From: JANMEX01 sp031423755
GTDB taxonomy: Bacteria > Pseudomonadota > Alphaproteobacteria > Rhizobiales > Rhizobiaceae
Direction: 5' to 3'
NCBI GenBank assembly: GCA_031423755.1
Contig: JANPGC010000044.1
Coordinates: forward strand, 1-16,071
Length of the DNA stretch: 16,071 nucleotides
Shown: piece after piece, positions 1 to 7,996 of the stretch
How positions within the stretch are numbered: position 1 is the first letter of the stretch
How the letters are laid out: each line of letters starts with the position of its first letter
Position numbers and translations under genes: made by a program
The notes under the pieces: model-generated
What the model was told of the DNA's origin: nothing
The model's input: the letters and a program-made list of their open reading frames with translations, nothing else
The model's database searches: none

Positions 1-931
1 GGTTCAAGTTTGTTTGGGCGCTGCTCTCGATCCCCTCATCCTGAGGTGCGGAGCGAAGCGGAGCCTCGAAGGACGAGGGGCCACGCTGCTTTTGCGGGAC
101 CTGCGCCAGCAATCTCAGCCACATGTACTGCGCCACATTGGTGTCCTGATACTCATCGACCAGAATGTAGCGGAACTTGTTGTGGTATTCGGCGAGCACA
201 TCCGGTTTGGCGCGGAGCATGGCTATCGGGTGCATCAACAGGTCGCCGAAGTCGCAAGCGTTGAGGGTCTTCAGGCGCTCCTGATAGGCGGCGTAGAGCT
301 GGCGGCCCTTGCCACCGGCAAAAGAGCGGGCGTCGCCTTCGGAAATGTCTTTGGGGCTGAGCGCCTTGTTCTTCCAGCCGTCGATCATCAGCGCAAACTG
401 GCGGGCGGGCCAGCGTTTATCGTCCAAGCCCTCGGCCTGGATGAGCTGTTTGATTAGGCGGACGACGTCGTCGGTGTCGAGAATGGTGAAGCTGGATTTG
501 AGGCCGACCAGTTCGGCATGGCGACGCAGCATTTTGACGCCGATGGAGTGGAAGGTGCCAAGCCAGGGCATGCCCTCGATGGCTTCGCCGACCAGATGGC
601 CGATGCGCTCCTTCATCTCGCGGGCGGCCTTGTTGGTGAAGGTGACGGCGAGGATCTGGCTGGGGAAGGCTTTGCCGGTGGCGAGGATGTGGGCGATGCG
701 GGTGGTGAGGACGCGGGTCTTGCCGGTGCCTGCGCCGGCGAGGACAAGCACGGGGCCGTCGGTGGTTTCGACGGCGCGGAGTTGTTCGGGGTTCAGACCT
801 TCAAGGTACGGCTTGTTGGACGCTGCACCATGACGGGCGGCCATCGCGCGCGCAGCGATACCCGGACCAGCAGGCGGCTGGCCTTTGGGCGCGTCGAAAA
901 ACGGCATGTCATCATCAAAGGGGTCGGACAT
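1..931 (-). CDS. uvrD: UvrD/PcrA-family ATP-dependent DNA helicase, N-terminal part (3' end outside window)
   Basis: This is a superfamily 1A 3'-5' DNA helicase, known from the family to act in nucleotide-excision and mismatch repair. The visible 310 codons start at an ATG (929-931) giving MSDPFDDDMPFF, with GGGAGG just upstream. A second ATG (Met9, codon 905-907) is an alternative start. Helicase motifs are clear: Walker A GAGTGKT at residues 66-72, motif Ia VTFTNKAAREM at about 96-106, TFHSIG at 126-131, and motif II DEYQDTN at 259-265. The frame stays open to the window edge, where the C-terminal two thirds (from GDDDQSIY on) must continue. The oddity is just after motif II. After WLRLLAQ (271-277), where relatives go within a few residues to CCVGDDDQ, this protein carries about 30 extra residues, including RGPSSFEAPLRSAPQDEG. 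Those residues are encoded by a palindromic repeat. The gene is divergent from the antiporter gene. Confidence 0.93.
   Translation of the reverse strand, partial: MSDPFDDDMPFFDAPKGQPPAGPGIAARAMAARHGAASNKPYLEGLNPEQLRAVETTDGPVLVLAGAGTGKTRVLTTRIAHILATGKAFPSQILAVTFTNKAAREMKERIGHLVGEAIEGMPWLGTFHSIGVKMLRRHAELVGLKSSFTILDTDDVVRLIKQLIQAEGLDDKRWPARQFALMIDGWKNKALSPKDISEGDARSFAGGKGRQLYAAYQERLKTLNACDFGDLLMHPIAMLRAKPDVLAEYHNKFRYILVDEYQDTNVAQYMWLRLLAQVPQKQRGPSSFEAPLRSAPQDEGIESSAQTNLN
32..80. repeat. Palindromic repeat element inserted in frame inside uvrD
   Basis: The left arm CCCCTCATCCTGAGG (32-46) pairs imperfectly with the right arm CCTCGAAGGACGAGGGG (64-80) around a GC-rich centre at 47-63. The sequence resembles a short palindromic repeat that I know as abundant, usually between genes, in Bradyrhizobium and other Hyphomicrobiales. 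Here it lies within the coding frame of the helicase and is read through without a stop on the minus strand. This is comparable in principle to the Rickettsia palindromic elements found in protein genes. The family assignment is from memory of the consensus; the palindrome and open frame are directly visible. Confidence 0.8.
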
Positions 932-1042
932 GCCTCCCAATGTAGTGATTCGGGGGACAAAGGCAAAACGATGCGGGAACCGGCGCGGAACCGGTCTGGA
1001 TATTTTGATGCTGACAGGATAGCCGATGGGCAGTGTCGCAAT

Positions 1043-2335
1043 ATGAGAGGCCGAAAAACCTTGACCGTTCATCAAACTGAAAATCTGCTGGTCTCGGTGC
1101 TGATCCAGCTGATTGTGATCGTCATCGCGGCGCAGCTGGCGGGCAAGGCGGCGCGGCTTGTGGGGCAGCCGCGCGCTGTGGGCGAGATTGTCGCCGGGCT
1201 GATGCTGGGGCCATCACTGTTCGGGCATTTTCTGCCGGACCTGTCGCATGCGCTGTTCACGGCGGAGGCGGGCGTGCCGATGCAGGTGCTGAGCCAGATC
1301 GGGCTGATCCTGTTGATGTTCCAGATCGGCTATGACTTTGATTTCAGGCATTTGAACGAGGCGAAGAACCGGCGCGCGACCGTGCTGGTGTCGGTTGCCA
1401 GCATTCTGGTGCCGCTGGCGACCGGCTTTGCGGCAGGCTGGTTCAGCCAGCCGGTATTGGCGCCGGGGACCGACCGGCTGATCTATGCACTGTTCCTCAG
1501 CATTGCGCTGGCGATCACGGCGGTTCCGATTTTGGGGCGGATTCTGGCCGAGTATGAGCTGACGCGGCATGAGGTGGGCGTGATTTCGATCTCGGCGGCG
1601 GCGGCCAATGATGTGGCCGGATGGGTGCTGCTGGCGGTGGTGGCCGCGATGGCATCGGCATCGCTTTCATGGCCGTCAGTTGCGCTGCAGCTTGCCGGGC
1701 TCGGTGTCATGGCGGCGGTGTTGCACTATTTGGTGCAGCCGCTTGTTGACCGGTATTTTGCTGATGGCGCAAGCAAGGGCGATCCGGTGCCGCCGATGGC
1801 GATGGCGCTGGTGCTGGCGGGGATATTCCTGTGCGGGATCATCACGCAGAAGCTCGGCATATTCACGATATTCGGCGGGTTCCTGTTCGGGCTCCTGTTT
1901 CACAAGCATGACCGGTTTGTGGAAGCCTGGCGGCAAAAGGCCGGGCAGTTTGTGCTGGTGTTCTTCCTGCCGGTGTTCTTCACCTACACCGGCCTGCGCA
2001 CCAATGTGCTGGGGCTGACGAGCGCGCAGGACTGGCTGTGGTGCGGGATCCTGTTTGCGGCAGCGGTGGGGGCGAAGATCATTCCGGTTTATTTTGCGGC
2101 ACGGGCGGGCGGCATGGATGTGCCACAGTCGCGCATTGTGGCAGTGCTGATGAACACGCGGGCGCTGATGGAGCTGATTGTGCTCAATGTCGGCTTTTCG
2201 CTGGGGTTCATTCCGCAGAATGTGTTCACGATGCTGGTGCTGATGGCTATCGGCACGACAATCATGACCGGGCCGCTGCTGAGGGTGCTGCTGCCAAGGG
2301 CGGGCATTGATGGCGGGCGCTGCCGCGACGCCTGA
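1043..2335 (+). CDS. CPA2-family cation:proton antiporter (KefB/NapA type)
   Basis: This is an integral inner-membrane antiporter of the CPA2 family, about 430 residues with roughly a dozen hydrophobic segments. It probably exchanges K+ or Na+ for H+; the ion cannot be read from the sequence. Family signatures are the N-terminal GQPRAVGEIVAGLMLGPSLFG, the FLSIALAITAVPILGRIL block, the Asn-Asp pair in the following membrane helix (AAAANDVAGWVL, N189-D190), and the late NTRALMELIVLNVGF segment. There is no C-terminal TrkA/RCK nucleotide-binding domain, so it is shorter than E. coli KefB/KefC. The open frame extends back to 518, but that part is antisense to uvrD. I take the ATG at 1043. A TTG at 1061 with GAGAGG ten bases upstream is a credible alternative. 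It stands alone, divergent from uvrD. Confidence 0.9.
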   Translation: MRGRKTLTVHQTENLLVSVLIQLIVIVIAAQLAGKAARLVGQPRAVGEIVAGLMLGPSLFGHFLPDLSHALFTAEAGVPMQVLSQIGLILLMFQIGYDFDFRHLNEAKNRRATVLVSVASILVPLATGFAAGWFSQPVLAPGTDRLIYALFLSIALAITAVPILGRILAEYELTRHEVGVISISAAAANDVAGWVLLAVVAAMASASLSWPSVALQLAGLGVMAAVLHYLVQPLVDRYFADGASKGDPVPPMAMALVLAGIFLCGIITQKLGIFTIFGGFLFGLLFHKHDRFVEAWRQKAGQFVLVFFLPVFFTYTGLRTNVLGLTSAQDWLWCGILFAAAVGAKIIPVYFAARAGGMDVPQSRIVAVLMNTRALMELIVLNVGFSLGFIPQNVFTMLVLMAIGTTIMTGPLLRVLLPRAGIDGGRCRDA

Positions 2336-2475
2336 TTCTGAAGCCAGCCAAACACGCAGGAACGCACGAAGCTGGTTCCGGTTCCATCGCGCAAATTACA
2401 ATAAATTAATGCGGATTTTTTGCGGTCACGCGCTAGGTTTGTGGAGGAAGACACGCCTGCGGTTGCGGAGATTGC
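2336..2475 (+). promoter_or_regulatory. Leader region of the efflux operon, probable promoter area
   Basis: This 140-bp gap separates the antiporter stop from the efflux adaptor start and contains an AT-rich patch (about 2391-2420) in otherwise GC-rich DNA. The patch could carry the operon promoter, but no strong -35/-10 pair stands out. A GCGGAG ribosome-binding sequence lies about six bases before the ATG at 2476. No adjacent TetR- or MarR-type regulator gene is present in the window. Confidence 0.3.
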
Positions 2476-3645
2476 ATGAAAGTTTGGAAACAGATTGTTC
2501 TCGGGGTTGCTGTTCTGGCGGTGAGCGCGGGCATCGCCGTGCGGTTTGTTCCGGGCGCTGATCGGGTTTTGCTGAATGCGGGCTTGCCGCAGGGGCTGAT
2601 TTCTATTCTTGCGCCTGCCATAGATAGCGAAGCGATGGCAGCTACGCCGCCGCAGGGCGGCCAAGGTCAGGCTGCGCAAGGCGGAGCGCGCAGAGGCGCA
2701 GCCGTGCTCGTGACGACTGCGCCCGTCGCAACCGGCATCGTCAATGACAAGCTTGAGGCCATTGGCGATGGGCAGGCGATCAAGTCTGTGACCGTCATGC
2801 CTGCCGTTTCCGGCGCGCTGGCCAGTGTCGAGATTGAATCCGGCGCGAAGGTTGAAGCCGGTACCATTGTTGCGCGACTGGATGACGCCAGTGAGAAGAT
2901 TGCCGTGAGTTCGGCAAAGCTGGCGCTGGCTGCCGCTGAAGAGAAGGCCGCGCGTTACAAGGGTTTGCAAAGTGTGACGCGAGTGGAGCGCGACGACGCG
3001 CAGCGGGCTGTGGACGAGGCCAAGCTTGCGCTTGATACGGCGGAGCTGAATTTGAAGCGCCGCGCTATCATTGCGCCGATCAGCGGTATTGCCGGGATTG
3101 TCGCGGTCAATCCGGGCGACAATGTCACGACGCAAACTGAGGTCGTGGCTCTGGATGACCGGTCTGAAATTCTTGTGGATTTCTGGGTGCCGGAGCGGTT
3201 TGCCAGCGCGATCAAGGTCGGCGCGCCAGTCGATGCCAGCGCCATTGCGCGACCCGGCAAGCCTTACACGGGCACTGTTGCGGCCATCGACAGCCGTATT
3301 GATTCTGCCAGCCGGACGATCCGGGTCAGGGCGCAAATCCCGAACGCTGACGATGAACTTCGCGCCGGGATGTCGTTCACGGTTTCGATGAAATTTTCGG
3401 GTGAGACCTATCCCGCCATCGATCCCTTGTCTGTGCAGTGGGATTCCAAGGGTTCCTATGTCTGGCGGCTCAACAAGGACAAGGCCGAGCGGGTGCCGGT
3501 GCGCATTGTGCAGCGCAATCCGGAAAATGTGCTTGTTGAAGGTGAGCTGAAGGAAGGCGAACCTGTGATCAGTGAGGGCATGCAGCGTGTGCGGCCCGGC
3601 GTGCAACTGACTGTGGCGGGTGCAAAAGCGGCGGGTCAGTCATGA
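2476..3645 (+). CDS. RND efflux membrane fusion protein (HlyD/AcrA-type periplasmic adaptor)
   Basis: This 389-residue adaptor bridges an inner-membrane RND pump and an outer-membrane channel across the periplasm. An N-terminal hydrophobic segment (about residues 7-27, IVLGVAVLAVSAGIAVRF) acts as signal or anchor; no lipobox cysteine is visible, so it is not an AcrA-like lipoprotein. A Gly/Gln-rich linker (about 58-72) follows. Next comes the biotinyl-lipoyl half motif (VTVMPAVSGALASVEIESGAKVEAG), a short Ala-rich alpha hairpin (about 142-198), the second lipoyl half (RRAIIAPISGIAGIVAVNPGD), then the beta-barrel and membrane-proximal domains. The hairpin is short, as in MdtA/MexA-like adaptors. 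The stop overlaps the pump start as ATGA (3642-3645), so the two are almost certainly translationally coupled. No TolC-like gene follows, so the channel is presumably encoded elsewhere. Confidence 0.93.
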   Translation: MKVWKQIVLGVAVLAVSAGIAVRFVPGADRVLLNAGLPQGLISILAPAIDSEAMAATPPQGGQGQAAQGGARRGAAVLVTTAPVATGIVNDKLEAIGDGQAIKSVTVMPAVSGALASVEIESGAKVEAGTIVARLDDASEKIAVSSAKLALAAAEEKAARYKGLQSVTRVERDDAQRAVDEAKLALDTAELNLKRRAIIAPISGIAGIVAVNPGDNVTTQTEVVALDDRSEILVDFWVPERFASAIKVGAPVDASAIARPGKPYTGTVAAIDSRIDSASRTIRVRAQIPNADDELRAGMSFTVSMKFSGETYPAIDPLSVQWDSKGSYVWRLNKDKAERVPVRIVQRNPENVLVEGELKEGEPVISEGMQRVRPGVQLTVAGAKAAGQS

Positions 3646-6600
3646 GCGAGACGCCTCAAGAAAATGGCGCGCAGGAGCCGGGATTTACGGCGCTGTTCGT
3701 GCGGCGTCCCATTCTGGCGCTGGTGTTCAACACGTTGATCGTTGTCGCAGGACTTGCGGCCTACTTCGGCATCGAGGTGCGCGAACTGCCGCAAGTGGAC
3801 CAGCCGGTCATCACGGTGCGCACGACGTTCACCGGCGCTTCGCCCGAAACGGTGGATCGCGAGATCACGTCGATCATTGAGGGCGCGGTGGCACGTGTTG
3901 GCGGGCTGAAATCGGTGTCGTCCCAATCATCGTTCGGCTCGAGCCGCGTGACGCTGGAATTTTCGCCGTCGACGAATGTTGATTCTGCGTCCAACGATGT
4001 GCGCGATGCCGTGTCGCGCGTGACCAACAGCCTGCCGGACAATGCCGACGATCCGCAGGTGGTGAAGGCAGATTCGAGCAGTCAGGCGATCATCCGGATG
4101 GCGATCACGTCCTCTTCACTGTCTATGGAAGACCTGTCGCTGCTGGTTGAGGACGAAATATCTGACCGCATTGCCTCTGTCGAAGGCGTGGCGGATGTTG
4201 AAATCTATGGCAATCAGGACAAGATTTTCCGCATTGATGTTGATCAGGCAAAGCTGGCGAGCCGTGGGTTGACGATTGCGTCGCTGGCCAATGCGCTTTC
4301 AAGCATGACATTTGATGTTCCAGCCGGGTCGCTGACCAGCCAGACGCAGGCGATTGTGGTGCGGGCGACCGCCGAGATATCGACAACGGCGCAATTTGAA
4401 AATCTGCTGCTTCAGGACCGTGTGCGGCTTGGCGATGTTGCCAGCGTGACTCTGGGGCCGAAGGATGGTGCGACGTCGCTGCGGGCCAATGGCAAGCAGG
4501 GCGTCGGGCTCGGCGTGATCCGGCAGGCGCAATCGAACACGCTGAACATTTCCACCGGGGTTCACGCCGCCGTCGATGACATACAGAAGACATTGCCGGA
4601 AGGCACGACCATCACGATCACCAGCGATGATGCGGTGTTCATTGAAGGTGCGATTGACGAGGTGGTGCGTTCGCTGGTTCTGGCGGTGCTGATTGTTGTC
4701 GGGGTGATCTACCTTTTCCTGCGTGATTGGCGGGCGACGTTTATTCCCGCCATCACAATGCCTGTGGCGCTGATTGGCACGCTGTCTGCAATTTATCTCG
4801 CAGGATTTTCGATCAACATATTGACTTTGCTGGCAATTGTTCTGGCAACAGGCATGGTGGTTGATGATGCCATCGTGGTGTTGGAGAACATTGTGCGGCG
4901 GCGATCCGAAGGCATGGGGCCAAGGGCGGCGGCGGTGATTGGCACGCGCGAGGTGTTCTTTGCCGTGGTGGCAACGACGGCGACGCTGGCGGCGGTGTTC
5001 ATTCCGCTGTCGTTTTTGCCCGGGCAGACAGGACGGCTGTTCCGCGAGTTTGGCTTTGTGCTGGCGTTCTCTGTCGGGCTGTCATCGGTGGTGTCGCTGA
5101 CGCTATGTCCGATGCTGGCCTCGCGCATGCTTGGCGGTGATATGGCGCGGCATGACAAGGGTATTGTTGCGGGCATTGGCGGGTGGCTTGCGAGGCTCTA
5201 TTTGCGGACGCTCTCTTCCTGCCTCAACGCGCCGCTGATCGTGTTGGCAGTTGGCCTGGTTTTGTCGGCGATGGCCTACGGGATATTCACCCAGATTACG
5301 CAGGAACTGACGCCGCGCGAGGACCGCTCGATTGTGATGATGCGGGTTTCCGCGCCGCAGGGTGCGAGTTTGGATTACACCCGCGCGCAGATGCAGCAGG
5401 TTGAGGAGAGGTTGCAGCCGCTGCTCGACAGCGGCGAGGTGAAGAATGTGTTCTCGATCAGCGGGCAGGGCGGATCGAAGAATTCCGGTTTCATGGTGCT
5501 GACGCTTGCCAAATGGGATGAGCGGACGCGCAGCCAAAATGACATTGTCATGGACATGAACAAGGCGGTGGCGCAGGTGCCGACTGTGCAGGCCAATGTC
5601 ATGCAGCCGAACAGTCTTGGCATACGCGGCGGCGGCAACGGGCTGCAGGTGGCGCTGGTCGGAAATGATTACGAAAAGCTCTCGGAATCCGCGCAGAAAT
5701 TGATCGATCTGATGAACCAGTCTGGCGAATTTGACAATGCGCGGCTGAACACGGAGGCCACGCAAGCGCAGCTGACCATTGCCGTGGACCGCGAGCGGGC
5801 GTCGGATCTCGGTATCGACATCACCGGGCTTTCGAGCGCCCTGCAGGCGCTGCTCGACGGCCAGTCGATTGGCGAGGTTTATGTTGACGGCGTGGCGGTG
5901 TCCGTGACCATCCTGTCGACGTCCAATCCGGTCAATGATCCGACCGATCTCGAAAACATCTTCCTGCGCACCAAGGACGGGCGCACGGTGCCGATGTCGA
6001 CGATTGCGACCTTGCAGGAGAAGGCGGTCGCGCCCTCTCTGTCGCGCGAGTCGCAGCTTCGCGCGGTTTCGCTTTCGACCAACCTTGCTGCGGGTTCGAC
6101 GCTGGGCCAATCGCTCGACAGGTTGAATGAAATGGCCGGGCCGCTGCTGCCTTCGGGCGCGCGGGTCGTTCCACTGGCGGAAGCTGCTGTTTTGCAGGAA
6201 AGTTCTGGCGGCATGGGCACGACGTTCGGCTTTGCGCTGATCATCATATTTCTGGTGCTGGCGGCGCAGTTCGAGAGCTTTGTCAGTGCGGTGATCATCA
6301 TGGCGACTGTGCCGCTTGGTCTTGCCTGTGCGGTGCTGGCCTTGGCGCTGACGGGAACGACGCTGAACATCTACAGCCAGATCGGGCTGGTGATGCTGGT
6401 GGGCATCATGGCCAAGAACGGCATTTTGATCGTTGAATTTGCCAACCAGCTTCGCGACCGGGGCCAAAGTGTGCGTGATGCGATCGAGAACGCGTCGAGC
6501 ATACGGCTTAGGCCCGTGATGATGACGATGATTGCCACCGCGCTCGGCGGGCTGCCGCTGGTGTTCGGACATGGGGCGGGGGCGGAGGCGCGCATTGCGC

Positions 6601-6767
6601 TTGGGTGGGTGATAGTCGGAGGCCTGGGTCTGTCCACTCTGGTGACGCTCTACATCACGCCGGTGGCTTATCTGATGCTGGCTGGGATTTCCAAGCCGCA
6701 CTCCGACGAGGTGAAACTGCTCGACGATGAGATGCGGGGGGCCGTGCATGCCGCGCCTGCGGAGTAG
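3642..6767 (+). CDS. RND-family multidrug efflux pump, HAE1/AcrB type
   Basis: This is a complete inner-membrane RND transporter of 1041 residues, the usual size for the hydrophobe/amphiphile exporter family. It is driven by proton flow and works as a trimer with the adaptor encoded just upstream. The N-terminal cytoplasmic stretch leads into FVRRPILALVFNTLIVVAG (TM1). The proton-relay Asp pair lies in TM4 (GMVVDDAIVVLENI, D408-D409), and the matching Lys in TM10 (GIMAKNGILIVEF, K925); both are intact. Two large periplasmic loops, after TM1 and TM7, give the expected duplicated architecture. The overall pattern resembles MdtB/MdtC-like or VexF-like pumps more than AcrB, but the substrate cannot be deduced. 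It is read with the adaptor through an ATGA overlap. Confidence 0.95.
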   Translation: MSETPQENGAQEPGFTALFVRRPILALVFNTLIVVAGLAAYFGIEVRELPQVDQPVITVRTTFTGASPETVDREITSIIEGAVARVGGLKSVSSQSSFGSSRVTLEFSPSTNVDSASNDVRDAVSRVTNSLPDNADDPQVVKADSSSQAIIRMAITSSSLSMEDLSLLVEDEISDRIASVEGVADVEIYGNQDKIFRIDVDQAKLASRGLTIASLANALSSMTFDVPAGSLTSQTQAIVVRATAEISTTAQFENLLLQDRVRLGDVASVTLGPKDGATSLRANGKQGVGLGVIRQAQSNTLNISTGVHAAVDDIQKTLPEGTTITITSDDAVFIEGAIDEVVRSLVLAVLIVVGVIYLFLRDWRATFIPAITMPVALIGTLSAIYLAGFSINILTLLAIVLATGMVVDDAIVVLENIVRRRSEGMGPRAAAVIGTREVFFAVVATTATLAAVFIPLSFLPGQTGRLFREFGFVLAFSVGLSSVVSLTLCPMLASRMLGGDMARHDKGIVAGIGGWLARLYLRTLSSCLNAPLIVLAVGLVLSAMAYGIFTQITQELTPREDRSIVMMRVSAPQGASLDYTRAQMQQVEERLQPLLDSGEVKNVFSISGQGGSKNSGFMVLTLAKWDERTRSQNDIVMDMNKAVAQVPTVQANVMQPNSLGIRGGGNGLQVALVGNDYEKLSESAQKLIDLMNQSGEFDNARLNTEATQAQLTIAVDRERASDLGIDITGLSSALQALLDGQSIGEVYVDGVAVSVTILSTSNPVNDPTDLENIFLRTKDGRTVPMSTIATLQEKAVAPSLSRESQLRAVSLSTNLAAGSTLGQSLDRLNEMAGPLLPSGARVVPLAEAAVLQESSGGMGTTFGFALIIIFLVLAAQFESFVSAVIIMATVPLGLACAVLALALTGTTLNIYSQIGLVMLVGIMAKNGILIVEFANQLRDRGQSVRDAIENASSIRLRPVMMTMIATALGGLPLVFGHGAGAEARIALGWVIVGGLGLSTLVTLYITPVAYLMLAGISKPHSDEVKLLDDEMRGAVHAAPAE

Positions 6768-6821
6768 TTGAGGGGCTGACGACGTAGACGCGGGGGCGTT
6801 CAAGACCGACAAAAGTTAAAT

Positions 6822-6827
6822 GGAGAG
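6822..6827 (+). promoter_or_regulatory. Ribosome-binding site that selects the hydrolase start
   Basis: GGAGAG ends four bases before the ATG at 6832. A first in-frame ATG at 6820 overlaps this Shine-Dalgarno sequence and has no purine-rich site of its own, so 6832 (MNKPTITQ) is the likelier start. Confidence 0.7.
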
Positions 6828-6831
6828 AAAC

Positions 6832-7722
6832 ATGAACAAGCCCACGATCACGCAACCCACGATCACGCAAGACATGATCAACGCCTACGACGAATACACC
6901 CACCTGACGCTCGACCGGCGCGGGTTCATGGAAAAGCTGACGAAGCTGGCGGGCTCGGGCGTTGCTGCAGCGGCGATTGCGCCTTTGCTGGGGGCGAGCG
7001 CTGCGCAGGCGGCAATTGTCGAGGAAGGCGATGCGCGGGTTGAGGCTTCGGATGTGACGTTCCCCGGCTCGACCGGCGAGATGAAGGCCTATCTGGCGCT
7101 GCCGAAAGAGCGGACGGGGAAGCTGCCGGGTGTGGTGGTCATTCATGAAAACCGCGGCCTCAATGCTCACATCAAGGATGTGGCGCGGCGGATGGCGCTG
7201 GAAGGGTTTGCGGCGCTTGCGGTTGACTTCCTGTCACCGGCAGGCGGCACGCCGGACAATGAAGACACTGCGCGCGACATGATCGGCAAGCTCGACGGCG
7301 GCCAGACGACCGCGAATGCGGCCGCTGCCGTGGCGTTTCTCAAGGGCCATGAAGCCGTCAACGGCAAGGCGGGCGCGATGGGCTTTTGCTGGGGCGGCGG
7401 GCTGGTGAACAGCCTTGCGGTGTCTGATCCGGGCCTTGCTGCGGGCGTTGCCTACTATGGCAGGCAGGCGGCGGCTGCGGACGTGCCGAAAATCACCGCG
7501 CCGCTGATGCTGCACTATGGCGGGCTGGATGAGCGCATCAACGCCGGCATCCCGGAGTTTGAAGCGGCGTTGAAGGCGGCGGGCAAGACGTATGAGCTGT
7601 TTGTGTATGACGGCGTGAACCACGCGTTCAACAATGACACGTCCGAGGCGCGGTATGACAAGGCGGCGGCGGATCTTGCCTGGGGCCGGACGGTGGCGTT
7701 TTTGAAGAAATATGCGGGGTGA
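6832..7722 (+). CDS. Dienelactone hydrolase family protein with Tat-like signal
   Basis: This is an alpha/beta hydrolase of the dienelactone hydrolase (carboxymethylenebutenolidase) family, 296 residues from the ATG at 6832. The catalytic triad is visible: nucleophile Cys186 in GFCWGG, Asp233 in GGLDERI and His264 in GVNHAFNN. The oxyanion-side VVVIHENRGLN block is also present. Ahead of the domain are about 65 extra residues with a twin-arginine-like motif (TLDRRGFME, R29-R30), a hydrophobic Ala-rich stretch and an AQAA cleavage-like site. This suggests export to the periplasm by Tat, although a substantial N-region precedes the arginines. A 15-bp tandem duplication gives PTITQPTITQ at the N-terminus. 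The start is 64 bp after the pump stop, so co-transcription is possible. The real substrate is unknown; a chlorocatechol role is not supported, as no such pathway genes are nearby. Confidence 0.9.
   Translation: MNKPTITQPTITQDMINAYDEYTHLTLDRRGFMEKLTKLAGSGVAAAAIAPLLGASAAQAAIVEEGDARVEASDVTFPGSTGEMKAYLALPKERTGKLPGVVVIHENRGLNAHIKDVARRMALEGFAALAVDFLSPAGGTPDNEDTARDMIGKLDGGQTTANAAAAVAFLKGHEAVNGKAGAMGFCWGGGLVNSLAVSDPGLAAGVAYYGRQAAAADVPKITAPLMLHYGGLDERINAGIPEFEAALKAAGKTYELFVYDGVNHAFNNDTSEARYDKAAADLAWGRTVAFLKKYAG
6841..6870 (+). repeat. Perfect 15-bp tandem duplication in the hydrolase N-terminus
   Basis: CCCACGATCACGCAA occurs twice back to back (6841-6855 and 6856-6870), encoding PTITQ twice. It keeps the frame. 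It lies before the twin-arginine motif, so it lengthens only the N-region. Perfect identity suggests a recent slippage event. Confidence 0.9.
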
Positions 7723-7732
7723 GGTTGCGGGG

Positions 7733-7892
7733 CCAGCCTTCCCCCTTGCGGGGAAGGTGTCGCCGCAAGGCGACGGATGGGGGTGGTGACGAGCTTCCCA
7801 TTCGTCGAGAATATCACTTCAGCACGGCATATTCACCGCCACCCCCATCCGACCGCTACCGCGGCCACCTTCCCCGCACGGGGGAAGGCTGG
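7733..7892. repeat. Nested 160-bp inverted repeat with internal hairpins
   Basis: The outer arms (7733-7759 and 7866-7892) are 27 bp and match at 26 positions when one is inverted. Each arm is itself a hairpin with stem CCTTCCCC/GGGGAAGG. Inside lie a hairpin GTCGCC-GCAA-GGCGAC (7759-7774) and a second pair of inverted arms, CGGATGGGGGTGG (7774-7786) and CCACCCCCATCCG (7839-7851), around a 52-bp unrelated centre. The layout resembles rhizobial intergenic palindromic mosaic elements (RIME-type), though the exact family was not checked. It contains no open frame of its own that looks coding. It lies directly downstream of the hydrolase stop and could end or stabilise that transcript. Confidence 0.85.
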
Positions 7893-7996
7893 TGCGCTCG
7901 ATGTGGAGATGATCGTTTTTCTTTTTTGCAGAAGCCCCTAATGATGATTGAAAGACCAGTGCATCGGCGCGGGTCCACTCGGTTCCGGGCCGCTTA

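Noticed and set aside
979..995. GGAACCGG direct repeat between uvrD and the antiporter gene, as an operator
   Set aside because: Two 8-bp GC-rich copies three bases apart are weak in this base composition and no regulator is nearby.
518..1042. Upstream extension of the antiporter frame back to 518
   Set aside because: It is antisense to the well-supported uvrD coding sequence and shows no antiporter homology; the membrane protein begins only after 1043.
2089..3606. 505-codon open frame on the minus strand
   Set aside because: It lies opposite the antiporter end and efflux adaptor, is His/Arg-rich, and has no recognisable domain; it is a by-product of high GC.
5103..6812. 569-codon open frame on the minus strand opposite the RND pump
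   Set aside because: Composition (His, Arg, Gln rich) is that of an antisense shadow and the sense strand encodes conserved pump motifs throughout.
7911..7930. T-rich stretch after the nested repeat, as a rho-independent terminator
   Set aside because: The nearest hairpin ends about 20 bp earlier (7892), too far for the T-run to act with it.
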